64,000 bases of DNA from Sphagnum magellanicum. Its lineage: Eukaryota; Streptophyta; Sphagnopsida; Sphagnales; Sphagnaceae. The notes beneath the pieces were generated by a model. The model saw only the letters and a list, made by a program, of their open reading frames with translations, was not told the origin of the DNA and searched no databases. Made by a program: the position numbers and the translations under genes. Location of the stretch: positions 17,601,666 to 17,665,665 of the forward strand of contig CM038919.1 of NCBI GenBank assembly GCA_021904315.1, in the 5' to 3' direction. Below, piece by piece: positions 20,551 through 32,280 of this stretch. How positions within the stretch are numbered: position 1 is the stretch's first letter; every line of letters begins with the position of its first letter.

Positions 20551-22141
20551 ACAGTTTCTGCACAAAAACGGAGAGAGTTAGGGATTAAGACTTCTGGAAT
20601 GAAATCAAATTTCTACATTCAGATTTTTTTGTAGTGGTAATCTGTAGCTCATGAAATGCTTGGGAAATAAGATTGAATATGACAGATTGTTGTTCTGCAG
20701 TGTACCTCAAAGTGGTAGTTTTTCAGCTTGATTTGAGGTACAAGGCGCATGTGCATTCAATAGTTGAAAGACAAATCTCTTCATTTGATAAAGCATACTC
20801 ATGTTTTGTAACAGAAAAGTAGAGGGGATTACTTGTGTTTTCCTTGGGTTCCAGTTTCACTTTAAGACTCAGTTTTGTAGAACCGCAGTGTGGAAGATCT
20901 AGTAGCCAGCTGCACACGGTGACTGCATAAAGTTATGGATATGAGAAACACCTGATGAGAAGCTGGCAAAGACAATGTTTGAGGAATGATCTCAATACAC
21001 CCACCTGATGGAAATGCTGGAGCTGCAAGAGGACAATTGGGGATTGACAAAATGTGAAGAAACTTTTGACATGAAGTTCAGCTGCCAGTTTCTCAATTGA
21101 AGCAAGATCAGATGCATGGTGGCGGCAGTGATATTGAGAGAATTTCACATCCAGTATTTTCTTTTGTTTGTGAGAAGTAAAGCTCTGAAGCTTTGTGTGA
21201 AGATGGAGAGGTGATGATGGGTGGCAAAACACGGCTCGGTTGCAGTTTTACTGGGAGATCAAGCTCAAAAAGTTGAACCTTGAATTTGATGACCTAAATT
21301 CCTAAGTACCTATTTGTGTCTTTGGTGGTGCAGGTATTGCAGTCAAGCTAACCAGCTCTGGTTAGAAGTTTACTTATCAGATTTGAACTCATGTTTTTCT
21401 GGTTCTTTGTTTTGAAAAGAACCTTTGATTATGGTTCTGAACCTCTGGTGGCTGAACTTGGAAAATCTCCAATTAGAAATTTTTTTGCAATTTTTTTGTG
21501 CAAATTGGTCCAGTTTGGATCCAAGTTCAATCCCATCTAAAGCACACAGAGACCAAGATAAAAGATTTGTATAATACTAATTTTGGGCATTTATTTCACA
21601 CTATTGGAGATAAAATATTTTATATTATTACTTTTTTTCTACAACCAACTAAAAACTTTGGGTTGCCACACACTACCAGTGAAAATTAATTGATGAAAAA
21701 AATAAGTTGATTTTGAAAAATTTAAGTTTCATTTGAATGAAAATATGGAGTGAATTTGCATAATGCAACTTGAAATGAATGCAACTCAATTGAATTCAAA
21801 TTTAATTTTTCAAAATACATATCCAAGTACACCTTGTACCATGTATTTATAATAGGTAATAATCAGCCTTTTTTCGGCTGCAAAATTTCACCAAAAATTG
21901 AAAAGTAAAAAAGTAATATTCTGTTGCAATATTACCTTTTTTTACTGGAAAAAAATCGCCAAATTTCGCCATATATTTGGACATGCGCTTCTAGCTTCTC
22001 CCCAGAACACAATGGGATTCCTAAAAATTTGGCGATTTCTACTCAGGGCTGTGTGACCTGTAGCCAAATTTGGCTAGGCCCTTTTTAAAAATGATCACCA
22101 GCCCACCAAACTCTCACCAAATTGGAAAAAAAACCCTGCAT
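20551..22141. other. Intergenic, no gene recognised
   Basis: Short ORFs only. It contains a perfect 14-bp inverted repeat, AAATCGCCAAATTT at 21,953-21,966 and its complement at 22,025-22,038, separated by 58 bp. Confidence 0.5.
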
Positions 22142-22352
22142 GGTATCTACGGTTGTACCTGGGCAGCTTTGGCACACAAGTGCCGAATAATTTATTTATT
22201 TTTGAAATTTGAATTTCGGCGCACGAGTTTTTAATTCTGGACCAATTTCGACAGGTAGTGAGTTATAGCTATTAATTTTTCAAAAATTCGGCAAAATGAA
22301 AAATAATTTAATTTATGCCGAAGCTGCCCATGTACTATACGCTATACATACC
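22142..22352. mobile_element. Short TIR element (MITE) just upstream of the RLF-like gene
   Basis: 211 bp with inverted ends: left GGTATCTACGGTTGTACCTG then GGCAGCTTTGGCA; right, read inward, GGTATGTATAGCGTATAGTA then CATGGGCAGCTTCGGCATA. No matching target duplication was seen. It lies 82 bp upstream of the first possible RLF start codon. Confidence 0.65.
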
Positions 22353-22434
22353 AACCTAAAAATTAGGGTTAGGAGCTTTGAAGCTCTAAAGCAGGCTCTA
22401 CCTTGAAGACTCTTGAACCAGAACAAACTGAAAA

Positions 22435-22690
22435 TTGGATTTAGATCAAGGAAGGAATTGCAATAGCTGCATAATTTTGAAGCTCTTCTTGGGTCCTTTG
22501 GCTTCTGAGCTTAAGTCAAAGATGGTGGAGGACCAACACAAGCTGAATGGAGCTGCAGAAGAGGAGAAGGAGGAGGAAGAGGAGCTGATGAATAATGAGG
22601 CAGCAACAAGGAGTATAATCGTTGCTTCAGAAGCTGCCCATCAAAGAGAATCACTCACAATTCTAACAGCAGTGGAGCCAGCTTCCTCAT

Positions 22691-22724
<34 letters not shown>

Positions 22725-24638
22725 GGTTGTGCAAATCACTCCTGCCAGCCCTAACCCTAAAGCTACAACAACTCCTAGGGCCAAAGTTCCACTGGAGAAA
22801 GGCTACAGCCAAATGGTATGGCTCAAGCTTCTACGGACCGAGCCTGACCTTGCAGGTTCTCTTTCTCCTCTTTCTCTCAATTGCAACTTTTCGTTGTCTT
22901 TTACCCCGTCCCATAACATAGAAGTCTGTAGTTAGTCATTGCATCTCATCACTGCAATCTTCCACTTTTGTGGTCAACTCTTTCACTATGGTTACCTATG
23001 ACTGCACTCAATTGTTGTCTTACCTTCAAAGTCTTTGGTTGTGGAGATTTCTCTGCAAAAGAAATTTCATAGATATGAATTTTCACAATCCATGCATATA
23101 AAAGCTTTTCTATACATACTCCTCAGACATACAAATCTGAGCGAGGGAGCTTGCATTTGCCACAGTCAATTTTGATTCCTCTGGAATCATCAGCTCAAGA
23201 AGTTCAGAATGAGAAGAAGAAGAACATAGAGTCCATCAACCAAGTGCTGGGGAGTGTCTGTTTACACTTATTATGTGTTCTAGCTTCTTTTCTAGAATCC
23301 TAAACACTGCTTTACCCTAATTCTGTCAGTAGTCTTCCTCATACCCAAGAGAATCACAGTTTTTCCTGTTCATTCACGTGGTTACAGATGTAGGATTTTT
23401 CCCAAACAGACGTAAGGTGTAGGGTTTAGATTAAGGTTCAGCTAGGCTGCAATTCAGCTGGTTTGTTAGTTGCAGAATTTGACATTTAATGGCTGAGTTT
23501 AATGGAGTAGTTTATACTGAGATGAGGGAGGTCATGGCAGGACTTAAAGGGAAATCAAACAAGAGGATGATACCCATAGCAGAGGTGAAGGAACACTGCA
23601 CTGAGGAGGATGCGTGGACTGTTCTTCGGGGTCGTGTCTACAACATTTCTCCATACATTCGTTTTCATCCTGGAGGTTGTACCTACCCACCTGTGCACAA
23701 TTTTTCTTGCCAGATTCTCAAGTTTGTTGCACACAGATTATTTACATGAATCTCTCAACATTGTAGCTATTTCCTACCACTTCATCCAAAATTGTACATA
23801 TACTTCCAACTTCAATAGTCACCCGCCACTGCTTGTATGAACTCCTTTCAATTTTCCATTGTGGTGGCTTCAGTAAGCACAAGCATGAAAATGCAAATTG
23901 ATTCTGCTTTTGAATTTGGGACCATCATGTATGGTGCCGGTGGTTGCAGGGCGGGATATGCTGATGAAAGGTGCTGGCAAGGACTGTACTTCACTCTTCA
24001 GTATCCTCATTACTATGTCTGAAATGGTTTTTTGTTTTATTTCTCTGCTTGTTACGAATTGGATAGCTTACAAGGTTTTACTTTCACTAAGAGCATCTCC
24101 AGCGGTGCTCAGTATGTGACCTTGCAAAAATGTGTCTCACATCCAAGTTTAGTTATTTATGTTTTTCCAACCCCACCCATAAAACTAGAACTAGGACTGC
24201 AAATAGGTGGGAGACTACTAATAGCAACCCACCTGAACCAATCAAACTATCTAGCCAATGAACATCAGTTGTTACCAGGCTTTGTTGTGTCTTTTACCAG
24301 CATCAGCAAACTGTGCAAAAAATGCTGGGCTGAAACTATTTTGCTGAACCAAACTGGCATGTTTTGACTTTTCTTCATCCGATTTAATTTGCAGGGTCAC
24401 ATACTGAGCACTGGTTGGACTTGCTCTAACCTCTGAGGCATCTTAGATTACTCATGCCTGCTGGCAGAAGAATATTTTCAATATCCTGTTGTAAATCTCA
24501 ACTGTGCTGTAAGTAGGGAGAAGTATAGATGTGGCTGGCTTAACCAAAGATTAACCAGTGAAGTACCATGCGTGGGTAAATGCTGAATTCCTTCTGGAGA
24601 AGTGCTTAGTCGGTATCCTGGATATTCCCGCAACATGA
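22435..24638 (+). CDS. RLF: Cytochrome b5-domain protein of the RLF type, four exons
   Basis: Cytosolic-type cytochrome b5-like haem protein; in Arabidopsis RLF is needed for lateral root formation. Exons: 22,435-22,855, 23,541-23,675, 23,950-24,000 and 24,559-24,638. All introns are GT-AG and in phase 1 (G|GTTCTC...GCAG|GA; G|GTTGTA...GCAG|GG; A|GTATCC...CCAG|TG). The product is 228 residues from the first ATG or 199 from the ATG at 22,522 ([10 protein letters not shown]); the second start is equally plausible. Order: acidic and Thr-rich N-terminus, the [24 protein letters not shown] block typical of RLF, then the b5 fold with haem ligand His in HPGG (exon 2/3) and the second His in KYHAWVN (exon 4), ending [10 protein letters not shown]. 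The residue before KYH is Met through the exon 3/4 codon where Asn is usual. Intron 3 carries a MITE. Frame and splice sites look intact. Confidence 0.9.
22693..22722 (+). repeat. ACT trinucleotide microsatellite coding for ten threonines
   Basis: Ten exact ACT codons in exon 1 of the RLF-like gene, giving Thr10 after SSS. Uninterrupted, so it is likely to vary in length between individuals. Confidence 0.95.
24091..24426. mobile_element. MITE family B copy 1, in intron 3 of the RLF-like gene
   Basis: 336 bp with inverted ends: left GAGCATCTCCAGCGGTGCTC, right (read inward) GAGCAAGTCCAACCAGTGCT, both continuing into CAGTATGTGACC. Flanked by TAA on each side (24,088-24,090 and 24,427-24,429), a 3-bp TWA duplication as made by PIF/Harbinger-type elements. 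A second copy is at 41,125-41,479. No coding capacity. Confidence 0.85.
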
Positions 24639-26723
24639 CACACGTGCAGTCTTCCTGTATTACCAAGTATTGGCATGTGCATTCAATTGAACTCAAATGA
24701 GGTATGATTTAGTTGGCTTCCTTTGGTTACCACAGCAGCTTTTGTCCCACCTAGGTGATTCGGACATTCTTTTTCCTGCATTAGAGGTCTAAGATCAAGA
24801 CCCTTGCAGATTCATAAGTTTCTTAATATGGGATTCTTCTCCAATCTTGTACAGTTAGTAGTGTGTATAAATGGCACTTGTTTGATTCCTGGAGGTCTAC
24901 CAAGCTGGTGATAATGTTTTTTGAACAGCTGCTGGTTCAGATTTCACAAAGTACCTACATAATCTTGCTGCATATGCAATTGCAATTGTGATGGATCTTA
25001 AACCCACTGTACAAAGTGGTCAATTTATATATATATACTCATGATTCTTTTATGACTGCCCAAACTCGATTCTCTTTTGAGAATTCTGGCCAAAGATGTC
25101 CATTTTTTTGGCATCAATCTTTTCTGTTATTGCCTAGTCAAACAACCTGGAAAGTATTTTACACTTGCAGTCAAAGCACTACTTAATCCTAAACCAGGTC
25201 TTCACGTGCTGCTGTCAGTTGCTAATGCTGATATCTATCCAGCAGTGGGTGTGATTCCACTCAGGAAATTATGATGAAGAACACATAGTTTCAATGGAAA
25301 CAGTGACACCGGTTGAGTTCTTGACAATATGATGATTATGCACAGATTCCATGTATTGCAGGTTTGCAGGATCAGCTACAAAGTGGGAACAGTACTAGCT
25401 TGATGTTATGAAGGCTACGTCCAATCAAAGACCATTATTACCTGCAACAGATGTAACTAAAATCTGCCTTGACAATTTTGAACTGAATTTTTTTGCAATT
25501 ATGTTCACTCACATATTTTACGTTATGCCAGAGTACAATTAGCCTGTCTTCAAAGATATGGTTTTGTGGAATTAGAGAATTTTAGATTGAAAGGGCGTTT
25601 GAAGAGTGGATTCAGTTTTGTAGTTCAGCACCTGCTTTGACAAGTTTTTTCGGTGTGGCAAATGCAGAGTGAAAAGCCAACAGAGCCTGTTAAGAGTACA
25701 AATCAAGCAAATACAAAGAGAAGTTTCTGGCTGTGAGTATGATGTATGCTTCTACGCTTTGACAATCTGATATGAATGAAGTGTAGGGTTATGGCTTTGA
25801 AGTGGGGTGTTCCTGAAATAGGTGCCCCTCCAACAGCATTATCCTACGTAAAGCTCTGGCAGATTTTTTTTCTTTCTTTTCATTCATTTTTTCCTGGAAT
25901 CCTGGTGGATACCCTCTGGGTATCTCAAGGAAAAAAAGAAAAGAGGTGGGGCATTTTGACTCTCTTCCAGCCTTTGGCTTTTCAAAATGCCCTGCTGTTT
26001 GTGGAGGATAGATTCTGCTTGATAATGTGCCCCACAGCTAGACTGAAAAAAATGCTGCCGGTGTGTTATGATGTTGCAATCTGCAGAGATTGTTGTTAAA
26101 GAATGTAAGCTCAAATATTAGCTCAAAATTTGCTACTTCCAGGTTCTAAGCCAAATATAGTTTTAAAACATCCCTATTCAACTACTGTCGTTTGTGAACA
26201 GATTCCATTAGACACCAAAAAAGACAAGGCAGTTTCTCATTGCACAACCAAGGAAAGAAAATCATTAGTTACTGTGATCATTACACATTGAAAAATGTCG
26301 GTGTTGGTGCAGATGGAAAAAATATCACAAAAGAACACACTCAGAACAAAATTTGATGGATGATAATGAAAATCCACACTTTTGAGCCTGTAAAGACCAG
26401 GTGTAAATTTCTTACTGTTAAGGGCAGGCGTATTCTAAAGTGAAATCTGCCCTCTGCAAACTAGGGAATTATTTTGTTGCCTGGGTGGGGTATTTCATTA
26501 TACAGTGAGAACTTTGGTTTTTGGTTTCGTTAGTCTTTTTTTCTTTGTGTTGATGCATCACCTTTGTGAAAATCTCCACCTGAGTTCATTACTGCAAGAT
26601 GAGAGGATGGAATTGGGCTAGTGCTCGGCTATTGCCTTGTATGGGCTCTTCTTTCAGTAATTCCTTATCTAAGGGTGCCACCCTACTCTTATTGGGTAAT
26701 GAAACGTGCTTTTGAACACTTAA
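24639..26723. other. Region downstream of the RLF-like gene, no gene recognised
   Basis: Contains the RLF 3' UTR and then moderately GC-balanced sequence. A 107-codon ORF (25,776-26,099, plus) and a 65-codon one (25,077-25,274) show no known motif and no splice or family support. Confidence 0.4.
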
Positions 26724-27165
26724 GGGTGATTACACAAAAGGACTTTTGAACCAGAAAATACACTTGGAACGCTTATTCTGTAGTATCAGTCTTATAACAC
26801 TTAATGGGTGATAGAAACACACAAACACACATGAAACTCTTAATGGGCAAAAAGAAATAACACAAAAACTTTTGAACCAGAAAACACACTTGGAACACTT
26901 AATGTGTAGTATCACACTTAGAACACTTAATGGGTGATAGAAACACAAAAACACACACAAAACTCTTAATGGGTAATAAGAAATAACACAAAAACACTTT
27001 TGAACCAAAAAAAACACACTTGGAACACTTAACATGTAGTATCACACTTCAAATACTTAATGGGTGATAGAAACACAAAAACACACACAAAACTCTTAAT
27101 GGGTAATAAGAAATGACACAAAAACACACTTAAAACATTTAATGGGTGGTGTGTGAAGTGTCCCT
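26724..27165. repeat. Minisatellite, about 127 bp unit, 3.4 copies
   Basis: Anchor ACTTTTGAACC recurs at 26,742, 26,868 and 26,996 (126 and 128 bp). Each unit is itself built of three related blocks ending in CTTAATGGGT or a variant, separated by CACAAAAACACACACAAA, so it is a nested repeat. Copies 2 and 3 are nearly identical, suggesting recent duplication. Confidence 0.9.
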
Positions 27166-27616
27166 ATATTAGTTGTAGCAGAAAGTTCCGAATCCCACCC
27201 ATGTCTCAAAACAGCAAAGTGCAACAACACTTCAGACTTCTGTACCTTTTTTGCTTTGCCAGTTATGTGATGGGGATAATTGCACCATGTAAAGTAAAGT
27301 ACTCTCTCTGTCTCTGTGTCTGCAGCTCCTCATAGTTTTCAATGTATGAACACATAGAAAACTCATCTTGTACTGACAAATTCCTGAAGCCTGAATTCTC
27401 TTGATTTCGAATAAAACCCGAATTCCAAAACAAGGAAATGCCGGTGACAAGGGAAGGGTTGGTAGGTCATCAGGTGTGGTCACCACTGCCCCAGATCATG
27501 TAACCTGTAGCCAATCTTGGGAGTTGACAACCGTGAATTATTCACAAGACAATTGAAACATATAAGCGGTGCTTCAAGGTTGTGTGTTCATGCATCCATA
27601 TATTGAACTTTGCTTT
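27166..27616. other. Intergenic, no gene recognised
   Basis: No domain or repeat recognised in either strand. Confidence 0.4.
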
Positions 27617-27775
27617 ACAAACAAGTGGCTCATTGCGTAATGGCTTTGCCCCTTTACAAACAAGTGGCTCGTGTAATGGCTTCACCCCTTCACAAAAAAG
27701 TGGCTTGTAGTGAACTGGCTTTGCACCTTTATAAACAAGTGGCTCATCAGGTAATGGCTCCACCCCTTTTCAGCA
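27617..27775. repeat. Short tandem repeat, 36-39 bp unit, four copies, open on the minus strand
   Basis: AAGTGGCT recurs at 27,623, 27,662, 27,698 and 27,737 (39, 36 and 39 bp, all multiples of three). On the minus strand (ORF 27,542-27,763) this reads as repeats of EPLVCKGAKPLRN with variants. No family was recognised; the frame may be open by chance or the array may be coding. Confidence 0.85.
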
Positions 27776-28438
27776 AGTTCAAACTAGCCATAGTTGAAAT
27801 AGGAAATGTTTCACCAAGTTTTTCAGAAATGAACTCATAGTTCAGAATAACACTTGGTGAACATTATTCAAAATGTGGGACCAAATGAAAAGTACTTTGT
27901 TCTATTGTCTCTCCCCTTATAGGCATAGCCAAAAAAATGTGCTGCAAAATTAGTATGGATCCTTATGTTGACTCATCTAAATGTTACGGTTTCAGAGTAG
28001 GAATTTCATGAGGAAGGCGATTTTTTTTTTTTTGTTGCATCCAGTTTGGTGATTTTAAAAAATTGGAAAAAAAATTCAATAATTTAGCAAAATTAGTCAG
28101 ATTATAGCAGGAATTTTTCCTCCAAATTCTTTTCAACTACATGAAAAAACAATTCAGGAAAAATAATTAAATTACTAGCAGTTTACTTCCACTTAACCTA
28201 TAACAAAAGTGTACTGATTTTTGCTCCACAGTAGCCATGTTTAAGGTAAGGGTGGTTACTTGAATTCAGGGTTAAGGTTCATCATAGAGGTAATAGAAGA
28301 TTTTAAGGTAAAGAACAATTCAAATGCATCAATGGTTTTACTAGGTAAGGGGTGACGTTTAAACCACCCACACCACCATCATTTTCATTGAAGGGGATTT
28401 TTGAAACCCCAAAAAATATCACCTCCAAATTTGGTCAC
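27776..28438. other. Intergenic, no gene recognised
   Basis: AT-rich, no domain, no repeat structure noted. Confidence 0.4.
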
Positions 28439-31400
28439 CACCATTATTATAGGAAATGGAGGACACTTATGGAGCCTTGTTGGCATTATGAAAAATCATG
28501 TTTATAACAATTAAATTGACATGCAACTAGAGCTCCAAAATAATTAATATATAATTATGTTACAACTATCCCATGGATATACATGGAATTAATAAATAAA
28601 ATGTCACATTAGAAAATTAGGGAGTTATATTATAGTTACAAATTAATTGTAAGATAGACATCTATATAACAAAATGTGTACATTGTAAATACAGTTGTAA
28701 TCAACCATGTTTGACTTTGTTAGCAAGTTGCATTTTAATAACATGTGACAACTATATTACAACTGGGGCAAATGTAACACCTAATCAACGATTATTTTGC
28801 AACTAATGTACACCTTTAACACATATGATCATGTTATGTGTATGCATTTTCATCACTCGTTACATATGACACTTTCAACTTGTTTACAACTAGTTGTCAA
28901 CTATGATCCCCATTGATACAACTAGTTGTCCCATTAGGTTGCCATTGTATAATATTACTTTCACACACTTTACTATTGTTCAACTATTTTATTATTAGTT
29001 TTCTATTACATCACAACTCACAACATTATGTTGTTTTACAAACATGTTAGACCATAAAACTCATTGAAATTGAAATCCTACTTTTGAAGTGAAATTAAAA
29101 GTAGTGTGTATATTGTATTACAAATTCAATTAGGGTGTACATATGAATTTAACTTTATATATTTTGATGTTTTATAACTTAAATGTCTAATTGCTTTCAT
29201 TGACAAGGGTTGATTTTTTCAAACCGATCATGGGCCTATGCTTATTATCAAAAAATTCAAGATGAACTACAAAGGTTAATTTTATTTTTTTCTAATTACA
29301 ATGGATATTTAGTAAACACGTAAACCAAAGTAACCAAATCAGCCAAACCAACATGTGGACAACTAGTATGCAACTATGGTTCAATTTGGAATTTGAAACT
29401 TGAAAATATGAAATTTGGGTAAGAAATCTTTTAGCAAGTGACACATGGTAGTAAACTAGCAAATATCCCCAATTGCATCAATGACCCTTCTATATTTATG
29501 CTTATTGTCAAGAAATTCAAGACGAATTAGAAAGGAGAATGTCTTTTGCTCTAAACATTTTGTTTGTTTCTTAGTTTGTTGGTGACTCAATTATCATATC
29601 ATGTGCTAAATAACTAAGAATGTTTTATCTAATTTAGAAGTAGAGATGAAAGGTTGTCAAAAGTTTGTTTGTTTGCTTGTTTAGAAAACTTGGAGATTGA
29701 CGGTTTTTATTCTTAGTTTGGGAGATTGAAAGTTCGAGTTCTTGTTCTTGGAGTTTGAAGGTTGTTCTTATTCTTGGAGGTTGAAAATTTTTACTCTTGT
29801 TCTTGTTTTTGGAGGTTGAAGGTTTTTAAAAAATAAAATGGTTTTTCTATTTGAAAAATACAATCTTGAATAAAAGAGCATGCACATGTGATGTTGTATA
29901 ATTTGGTTAGGTTGTTAATAATTACATCATTGATTGTGTTTTTGTTTGTCATATAGTAATTTAAACCAATACATGCAAAAAGACAAATTCCAAAACAACA
30001 AACATATGGTGAATTATAACCTCAATACTCCAAATATGTGATGCATTTTATTTTGAAAACCACATTTGTATGCAAGTGTAGTTGATTGCAATTTAATTTA
30101 TATCAATGTTATGTATGTTGCATTTTAGTGATAAATAAGTTTTGTTAGTGGCATGGCAATTGTGAAATAATTTTTTTTAAGTCGAAAGGATGGACATTTA
30201 AATATCTTGTGCATTATAATGTTATGTATATGGTATTGATCATTTCATTTCACATGTGACATTGAATATCATAATATGGTAGATTTCAAGAAAACCTTTT
30301 TACTTTCAAAGTTCTTAAAATTTTGTCAAATGGATTTTTTGTTTGAGTTCTTTGATATTCTATGAATGAAAAAGAAACAATTGCCATGATTTCCATAGTT
30401 TTAAATGGTAAAACATAAATATTTTTCTAATTAGACACCTTTTTTAGTTCATTAGATTGTGACTACACCTTAGGGTGGTTGCACATTAAATAGACCATTT
30501 TTTGGTGTCACAGGGGTAGTTTCTATGAGGGTACCTTTAAATTTGTTATAATATGTGTTGAGGTTTGATTGAAAATTTTAAAAGGGACACATTTAATTAA
30601 ACTATAACACTTGAAAAATCAAAATTAAAAATTGAAGATAAAATGTCATCATTTCATTATAAGGTGAACTTTTCAAGTGATGTAAGATCTTTCGTCATAG
30701 TCCATAAAAAATGTTATGGACTTTTATTACATAATAAACATGTTTTAACTGTTGATTTTTTTTCTTAGTATGATTGTGAGGCTATTATAATATTAAAATA
30801 AGGGTTTTAATCAAATTTAATATTTTAATTTAATAGGATTTTATAAGATTATTAATAGTGTAGAAAGTCTATAATTTATTGAAATGGAAAATTTAATAAA
30901 TTTTGTTTTGTAAAAAATGACATTACTACCCAACATAACATCTACCAATTATAAAATTTCAGCAAACCCATGTTTTTGCTTTTAAATTTTCCTTTAGTTG
31001 AGCAAATCAGAACATGTGTCATGATTTGAAAATTTATAAGTTTAGGGTTTAACTATTCTTCTTGCCTCTTACTTTCAAATGGACTAATTTTCATTTCCAA
31101 AACATCAAATATTCACATTAGAAATTATGGAAAAGAAAAATTATGGACACCACATGTGCTATTTTTTAATTTGGTCCACCCTAGGGTGCATTCACCCCTT
31201 GTTATACAACTACATTGGAACCCATAATTAAACACCTAGTCGCAAAGGACATCAATAGACTTCGTTTGTCAATAGATGAATGAAAAATCATGCCACATTA
31301 GGTTTGTCAATGGATGAATAAAAAATCACATAAGTATTAAGTTCATCAATGGATGAGCTTGTTTAATAGTTATTCCATAATAATCAACTAGTTGCCATTT

Positions 31401-31859
31401 GCAAATTGGTTACATTACAATTACACACAAGTATTACCTTGTGCCAATGTGAGTTGTTGCATAATTGTTAATTAATTGTAACCATTAATGTGCTTCCATT
31501 GCATTCATAATTACAAAGGAGTTGCAATACAAATCAACAAAGTTCATCATTAATGGATGGATGGATGAAAATCAATGTCAACATGACATTGCATTGGTAG
31601 TTGTAAATTAGTTGTGATGGAGTTGCATAATAGTTATTCTTACAAAGTTGTAACTGGGTTGCACAAGTTGCATACATATACAGTTCCACATATGGTGAAT
31701 TGTGTCCATTGCAATTCATGTGATTTGTCCAATAACACTCATGTCATAAAAATATGTTAAATTACAATGAAGGTGCATGTGGTCATTGCAACTCAAAAAC
31801 TTAGTTGTAAGGCTAGTTGCAAGGCCAATTGCAAATCATCCTATTTCTCATAGTGTGGT
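28439..31859. mobile_element. Possible CACTA-like (En/Spm) element without transposase
   Basis: The right end, read inward, is CACTATGAGAAATAGGATGA, a CACTA-type terminus. Just inside are TTGCAACTAG and TTACAACTA motifs. The left 600 bp (about 28,510-29,080) carries many motifs of the same TTACAACTA/CAACTAGTTG type in the opposite orientation, as expected of subterminal repeats. The left terminus is only tentatively CATTATTATAGGAAATGG, and no 3-bp duplication was confirmed. No transposase is visible. It contains a copy of another repeat at about 30,290-30,474. Confidence 0.35.
30290..30474 (+). repeat. Third copy of the repeat that forms the 53.4/55.8 kb inverted pair
   Basis: Runs AAATTTTGTCAAATGGATTT ... 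AAATGGTAAAACATAAATAT ... ATTGTGACTACACC. Clearly the same sequence as about 53,680-53,851, with the same end motif GTGACTRCACC. Confidence 0.7.
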
Positions 31860-32280
31860 ATTCAAGAGTTGAATGATTTTATCCATGAGTTTGACAACTA
31901 ATGTGATATGTAATAGATGCATAATCCACAAATTTTCATGGCTTTCATGGCATGGAAAAGTTTATTCCAACATTTGTAGGGGCCACTTATGAATGCTTAC
32001 ATATGAATTTAGGCATGCCATGAGGCTCATATTAAAGAATGGTGATTTTATTCATTTCCCAATTTTATGAGCCTCTTATTGGAAGTATTGTGGTCTTAAC
32101 ATTTGTTTCCACTTCAAGTGCAATTGTGACAACTTTCAATAATGGCTTAGTTGGTGGGAACATAATTACCAATGGTAGTGTAGTTGCCAAAAGTGGTGTA
32201 ACCATCGGAATGGTGGTACTAGCCCTTCCATTAGTACATGGGGTTCATTGTTGGCATTTAATTAGATAATGGAATTACTA
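31860..32280 (+). other. AT-rich stretch before the gypsy gag, no gene recognised
   Basis: Short ORF at 32,039-32,269 with repeated Val/Gly; no known domain. It could be decayed element leader. Confidence 0.35.

Noticed and set aside
25776..26099. 107-codon ORF downstream of the RLF-like gene
   Set aside because: Composition and lack of any motif suggest chance; an overlapping minus ORF is equally open.
26724..27775. CRISPR-like look of the repeats at 26.7 and 27.6 kb
   Set aside because: Units are directly adjacent or have related spacers, there are no cas genes, and the context is a plant nuclear genome.
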